From NCBI GenBank assembly GCA_949361645.1, contig OX442437.1, positions 5,908,026 through 5,972,025 on the forward strand: a stretch of DNA of 64,000 nucleotides. Reading direction: 5' to 3'. Positions 46,870-64,000 of this stretch are shown piece after piece. The position numbers were made by a program, and so were the translations under genes. Under the pieces are notes generated by a model. That model made no database searches, was not told the DNA's origin, and worked only from the letters and a program-made list of their open reading frames with translations. Position 1 is the first letter of the stretch. Each line of letters begins with the position of its first letter. Source of the stretch: Spongilla lacustris (Eukaryota > Porifera > Demospongiae > Spongillida > Spongillidae).

Positions 46870-49800
46870 TCTAAGCATATCTTTCCACATTCTTTTCAGC
46901 TTTGTATAATCATTTTCAAGTTTTTACTTGAAGGTATTTCTTGGCACACACTGAAATCACTGCCAAACTAATGCTCTTAATTTACACCACCACTTGTAGA
47001 GTCAGTAGAACAATATTTCTACAAACATTGGTGTTAAAGTAATTCATTGGAGAAAGATGTACAGTATTAACATAATGGCCACACATAGCTTGTGCTTACG
47101 GCTGCAACTTGGAAGCCCATCTGTGAGAGCTCTTTTTTTCCCCTGTGTGTGCTGTGTCGCTAAATAACCATGCATGTCAACCCTAGAGTAGCATTGACAT
47201 GCATGTAAATGAACCCTGCATGGCATCAGATCTTGGTGAATGGTGGTTAAATTATGGACACAAAGTCAAAGGTATGCGCATCAGAATGAGCTATAGAACA
47301 TAAGAAAAGTACCTTGTACAAGTTCCACTCCACACACATGCGGTTTGCATCTCAGTGCACAGGCACTAACCTTAACTGGTTATGTTCTGTACTGTGTTTG
47401 TTTTATTCCCGGCATTCAAAGACATTAAGTTCAAAAATATATTTTATATTGGTAGAGACTTCCACTATGATCTTATCATCTATTATACACTTGAATAATT
47501 TTGAAATCTCTTTCACATTTCATGCATCATTATTAAGAGAGAGTGGGAGAGGGGAGAGAATCTATCAATAAAACTAGATGCAATAGGTGGGCATGCATAT
47601 ATTATGATATTTTTGAGAGTTATTTAAGTACAAGCGATAACTGATTTTTTTCTTCATTGGTTCATTATTTGTTCAACCACAATTTACATTTGTTATTGAA
47701 GTTTGCAGCCCATTAAACAAAATAGCAAGGACTGTTATTAGGCAATATTCAAATGTGATAGGTGCAAAAGGGCATTGTACAGGAGATCCTTGTAATCTGG
47801 CAAAGACGTCTCACAATTAAGCAACATGGTTTTCTAATTTGGAAGAAAGAGGCAGAGATCGTGATGTCAGGATCAAAAATGTTATTGCATTAGATATCAT
47901 CAACACAATATGTTACAAGACTCTACTGTGCCTAGTACTAGAGTGGTTCAAAACGTTCACTATTCTGAGGCTCCTTTTAGCAGGTACTGGATGAAAAAAA
48001 TTAAAATACATACAAACTAGTCTAAACTAGTCAGTCATCAAATGAACCACACTACTTTTCTGCATTTAAAATTGTATTTCGCTTGGCTATGAAGGCCTTG
48101 GCTTTGCCCAGCATTGCAGCCCAAGTGGAGGAGCTTTGAGGCACTCTGCCATCATTTGGTTGGCGCTGAATGGTAATGATATACTCAGGGTAGGCTTTGA
48201 ACTTTTCATACAAGATTATCTCACGGAAAAGCATACTCGACTCAGGAACATTAGACATACTTTCTACAAGGACAGAGTCATATGGGAGATCAAGATTGGT
48301 ATCTTGTCCGGGTTTCCTTAACTTACGCATTTCTTCCTTTTTTTTAATAATAATCTGAGCATTGCCCAAGACAGCTCGATACACGAGTATTCTAGCGACG
48401 TTTTCATTTGTGCACTTGCATTTTTCCTGAAACTCTTCACAATGCCCACATTTTGTATAGAGAAAGGACTTCCTAGGATCCTCAGCAAGGTAGAAGCCAT
48501 GACCAAATATTCCACCCCCCATTCTTGGATCATATCCAGGTGCTATGGCCAAGTAGTTATCTACGGTGTTCCAGTCGGTTCCATGAAACAACCAGTATTC
48601 ATTGACAGGATTCTCTGGATCTGTGTCGTGACAAGGCGTCAGCATTGGATATTGAGCCAAACGATTGCGTAATTCACATTGGACAAGAGACTCATGACGA
48701 CGCTGCTGATGGATGGTAGCCGCTTTGAAGTCTTTTGGATCAAGCCTTTTATAGCAATCTATCAGTTTCTGACGCTCGAAACAGTAGGCATCCCAAAGTT
48801 GGCGGTTCTCTAATCTTTCTATCTGCAAGACTTGAAAAACATACTTTGAAGCACGATTAAAAAATGCATCATCTCTTTCTTGCTTGGTCTTTCCTACTTC
48901 TCGAAAATTGCCCATCAAACCAGCTACAACTTGATACTCTTCACTAGAAGGGTTGAGCATAACTCGACGGTTTTGGGAAATAAAAGAATAGTCCGTCTGC
49001 CAATACTCAGGAATATTACTGTCAATCTGGATTTGGTTTTTATATTTACGTCGTTCCATCTCGAGTTTCTTTATACCTTCTGCTAGTTTCTGCTGAGCAA
49101 GGTCTTTTGCATGTATTGCCCTTTGCTTTTGCTCCTGTTCATTACACAGCTTACGAGACACAGACAAAAGCCTTTCCTCAATTTCATCAACTTGCTGGCT
49201 TGAAATGGTCTGGATTTTTTTCAATTCTTCTTGGAATTTACTTTGGAGTTGAGCCATCTGTTCTCGGTGATCACTCTCCATTCTATTGACGATAAATTTC
49301 CAGTAAGCACGCTCCTTCTCAACAGCTTCAGTGAGTTGGTTGCTAAAACTTTCTTCGGAAGGAACATTCCTTACTTCTGGTGTTGGCTCTGTAGTTTTTG
49401 ACATAGCAGCTCCGTTTTGAGAGTTGGTGTTTGTTGGAACAGAGGTACTTGGCTCAGGAGAGACTATCACTGATTGAGGACAAGGAACCTGAGGTTTAAC
49501 TATAGCTGCTTGTGACAGTTTATCAGCAGTGTTGGGTTTTGATGCAGAGCTTTGGCTTCGTGGCCGTACCCACCCATTAGGTAGCTTCTCACTCTGTTGG
49601 CCTTCTGGTACCTTCTGGTAGAGCACCACTGTACAATTTGGTAAGCTGAAACAAAAGGTAACTATAGATTTAAAGTATGAATTCCAATCCCCCAAAGCAA
49701 TACCACAACCAATTCGCCAAGGAAAAGCAAAACTAATCTTTGGTTGATTAACTGATGATTGCAAGTTTACTTTTGAAAGTGACTTTAAACACTTCTCAAA

Positions 49801-50350
49801 CAGCTCCAGACGCAGTGCTGATGAGTCATCATTACCTTGAGTTGGTAAGGAAGATGGAGAAGTCTTCTGGCTATCAGTTGGTGGACCAGGGTATATTTGA
49901 GCATACAGATTGACAACATACGTCTTGGCATTGGGAGCAATCTCATAAACACCAACTGTGCCAGGCTCAATAAATGCCATGACAACAGCTCCTCTTCGGG
50001 ACTGCTGGTGTCTTGTTTGGTAAACATTGCTGGTAGGATATTTCTCAAAGATCAGTTTAGCAAGACCCCCAGCATCAACATCACAACAATGACACTGATG
50101 GACCAGAACATCTTCAGTAAATTCTAGGATATCTCCAATTTTAATAGAGAGGTTAGGTGGGAGCTGCTTTGTCATACTGAATACTGAATTCAGAGTGGCT
50201 TCTTCTATTAGCAATTAGGTACTCTGAAAATAGGAAATAAAAAAGTCATTATTACTCAGCGTGGGCATGCCAGCAAACTGTAATTTATTTCAGCTCATTC
50301 ACACGTCTATTTAATTTAAGCTGGCATGTGATTTGGCACCCTGGGTGTAA
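46870..50350. repeat. P3 duplication unit
   Basis: Collinear with 34850-38580. It lacks about 190 bp near 47467, where the P2 unit has the integrase scrap between two ACT trinucleotides. Confidence 0.85.
48052..50175 (-). CDS. Macro domain-coiled coil-PARP protein P3, intronless
   Basis: Intact frame; the ATG at 50175 (MTKQLPPN) is conserved with P1 and P2. The order is the same: macro domain (GDILEFTEDVLVHQCHCCDV, FPWRIGCGIALGDW), Ser/Pro linker, coiled coil, PARP domain. The triad positions His, Tyr and Glu are present (LFHGTD, GHGFYLAED, REIILYEKF), as are the Cys cluster (KCGHCEEFQEKCKC) and the AYPEYIITI strand. It has four extra codons after the macro insert compared with P1 (DSQKTSPSS against DSQTS). 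The glycine-rich loop before the Tyr reads MGGGIFGHG instead of MGSGLFGHG. The surrounding flanks match P1 and P2. Probably functional. The absence of introns could mean an old retrocopy that later spread by DNA duplication. Confidence 0.9.
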   Translation of the reverse strand: MTKQLPPNLSIKIGDILEFTEDVLVHQCHCCDVDAGGLAKLIFEKYPTSNVYQTRHQQSRRGAVVMAFIEPGTVGVYEIAPNAKTYVVNLYAQIYPGPPTDSQKTSPSSLPTQGNDDSSALRLELFEKCLKSLSKVNLQSSVNQPKISFAFPWRIGCGIALGDWNSYFKSIVTFCFSLPNCTVVLYQKVPEGQQSEKLPNGWVRPRSQSSASKPNTADKLSQAAIVKPQVPCPQSVIVSPEPSTSVPTNTNSQNGAAMSKTTEPTPEVRNVPSEESFSNQLTEAVEKERAYWKFIVNRMESDHREQMAQLQSKFQEELKKIQTISSQQVDEIEERLLSVSRKLCNEQEQKQRAIHAKDLAQQKLAEGIKKLEMERRKYKNQIQIDSNIPEYWQTDYSFISQNRRVMLNPSSEEYQVVAGLMGNFREVGKTKQERDDAFFNRASKYVFQVLQIERLENRQLWDAYCFERQKLIDCYKRLDPKDFKAATIHQQRRHESLVQCELRNRLAQYPMLTPCHDTDPENPVNEYWLFHGTDWNTVDNYLAIAPGYDPRMGGGIFGHGFYLAEDPRKSFLYTKCGHCEEFQEKCKCTNENVARILVYRAVLGNAQIIIKKKEEMRKLRKPGQDTNLDLPYDSVLVESMSNVPESSMLFREIILYEKFKAYPEYIITIQRQPNDGRVPQSSSTWAAMLGKAKAFIAKRNTILNAEK

Positions 50351-50639
50351 ATTTTTATCAAGCACCTTTATTCCGCCTCAAATTTATGCGGCTCAGTAAA
50401 TTATGCCAAGGACGCTTATTATTGCAATAGTAATAATTAAATGTCCTTGTTGCACAATGTATAAAGATATGTTTACCTACGTAAAGTACGTCACCGTCAT
50501 AAATGCTATAAATTTTGTCACGACGTGCGCTGAAGTCCCGCCTTCTTTCCACCAATTCTCCTCCGATCTCGTACCCAGCATTCGTAAACACCAGAAAATA
50601 TACACATGATGTAGTGACATCAAACGACATGCATGTTAA

Positions 50640-51075
50640 ATCGTATTCATGACACTTCAACTCCTACATAGGACCTACTATAACTAACGTAGGTTCTGAT
50701 AATCGGGGGAGGCGCCATATATGGTTCCTGCTCCCCTGGTAAAAGACAGCCAGGGTACCTCCAAATGGTTAGATACACAAACCGGTTATTTCGAATAGAA
50801 AGAATCCACTAATAGCACTATTCTAATCGAATTACCCTTCGGGGTAACACAGCTGAGATAAGAATCTAGAATCCGACGATTTAGTAACACAAATTGAAAA
50901 TCTTTGTTATTCAAAGCGCGCCCTGCATGTATGCTAAAATGTCTACGGTCACATGCCATTGCACGCGGTAAAATTTACCTTGATAAGTTAGAAGGCAGCT
51001 CTGCACGTACAAGGAGTGTGCTATCCGTTACGTCGTATGATTAGTTTTACGGAGCGTGTACATACCGTGAGCAGA
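50640..51075. repeat. Composite of dispersed repeats upstream of P3
   Basis: 50640-50700 matches 13783-13840, 50760-50830 matches 10850-10925, and 50890-51072 matches 45240-45485 and in part 33600-33725. At least three repeat families shared with other parts of the window lie side by side here. Confidence 0.75.
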
Positions 51076-51430
51076 GCCTTCACATAGGCCTACGTAATCG
51101 CATGTTTTCATGACTATGATCTACGCTGCTTTTACACACCAAATGTGCAAGTACTCCAACTGAGTCAACTGACGTACATTTATGGACTATGGTTACTCCA
51201 GCACAATGTAAACATAGTGATACAGAATGAAATTAGCATAGTCATGCCTCGTCCCATTATGCAAAAATACGCATGTCTGGTCATGTATTGGAGGCGTCAG
51301 TTTTAATTTTAGCAGCACAAATTGCATGGGCCTGTGGCCGAGGGTTCCAGGCGTGCATGAGCTGCAACAAAAGCTCTGTAGATGATGTCGTTGATAGCCG
51401 AGTGGCGGTGGTAGCGTCCTACATACATGT

Positions 51431-51545
51431 AATGTAGTATACACTCTGCATATGAAGAATATACAGACGCATATCATTAAAGTGTTCATATGCAGACGTC
51501 TGCATATTCTTCATATGTAGAGTCTGCGTGACACTATACTACATC
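51431..51545. repeat. Inverted repeat with a central 20-bp perfect palindrome
   Basis: ATGTAGTATAC and CTCTGCATATGAAGAATAT on the left are mirrored at about 51502-51545. Within it, ATATGCAGACGTCTGCATAT (51488-51507) is a perfect palindrome. Confidence 0.8.
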
Positions 51546-51817
51546 CTGTCACGCAGTGATACTGTACACCCTTTTTGCAGCTCAGACGATGTGTATCAAA
51601 CTGAAATCTTACATCACCGATATACCTTGTTAAGCAAGTCATTATGCATTAAACTTTGTACAATTGACCAATCAGATTGTATTATATGATTGCAACCAGG
51701 ACATTGTTTTGGAAATGGAACATCAATTTTAAAAAGGAAAACACTAAAAACTAAACCACTGGTAAGTTGTAGAAAGTGAAAACATTATTTCGTGCTCCCA
51801 TCTTGTCAAGCAAGCAG
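51546..51817. other. 3' flank of the LRRK1-like gene
   Basis: AT-rich. It probably includes the 3' UTR; no clear AATAAA was settled on. Confidence 0.4.

Positions 51818-64000
<12,183 letters not shown>

Overview
This is nuclear DNA of an invertebrate animal. Genes are split by short GT-AG introns, (CA)n/(TG)n and other simple repeats are everywhere, remnants of several eukaryotic transposon classes are scattered through it, and the recognisable genes are animal families (alkaline ceramidase, LRRK1-type Roco kinase, macro-PARP, atypical dual-specificity phosphatases). A marine non-bilaterian such as a sponge fits the compact introns and gene content, but this is inference; nothing here fixes the species.

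Layout. 0-4.4 kb: a divergent pair (a coiled-coil gene on - and an ACER2-like alkaline ceramidase on +, start codons 72 bp apart), then an F-box/propeller-like gene on -. 4.8-13.2 kb: mobile-element territory with a decayed but apparently spliced integrase gene, a RecQ helicase exon inside an inverted repeat, several foldback elements, a hAT-like MITE and a small lysine-rich ORF. 14-24.2 kb: five copies of one three-exon dual-specificity phosphatase gene (DUSP-A to E; C is broken). 18.9-30.5 kb: the module [DUSP + truncated PARP + PARP] is present twice in tandem; the first copy is cut by a BEL/Pao remnant and the second carries a LINE-like insertion. Full-length intronless macro-PARP genes lie on - at 28.1-30.2 (P1), 36.2-38.3 (P2, one stop codon) and 48.1-50.2 kb (P3). 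P2 and P3 sit in a separate duplicated unit of about 3.6 kb. 38.6-46.8 kb holds a coiled-coil gene and fragments of pogo-like and piggyBac-like transposases. 51.8-64 kb: one large LRRK1-like gene on - with LRR, Roc, COR, kinase and C-terminal propeller regions over 16 exons; its introns are filled with micro- and minisatellites.

The most interesting signal is the macro-PARP family: an N-terminal macro domain of the Poa1/OARD1 type, a coiled coil, and a PARP catalytic domain with a predicted H-Y-E triad and a cysteine cluster placed like the tankyrase zinc site. It is intronless, amplified and decaying locally, and interleaved with an amplified phosphatase family. Domain and fold assignments come from reading motifs; no database search was possible.
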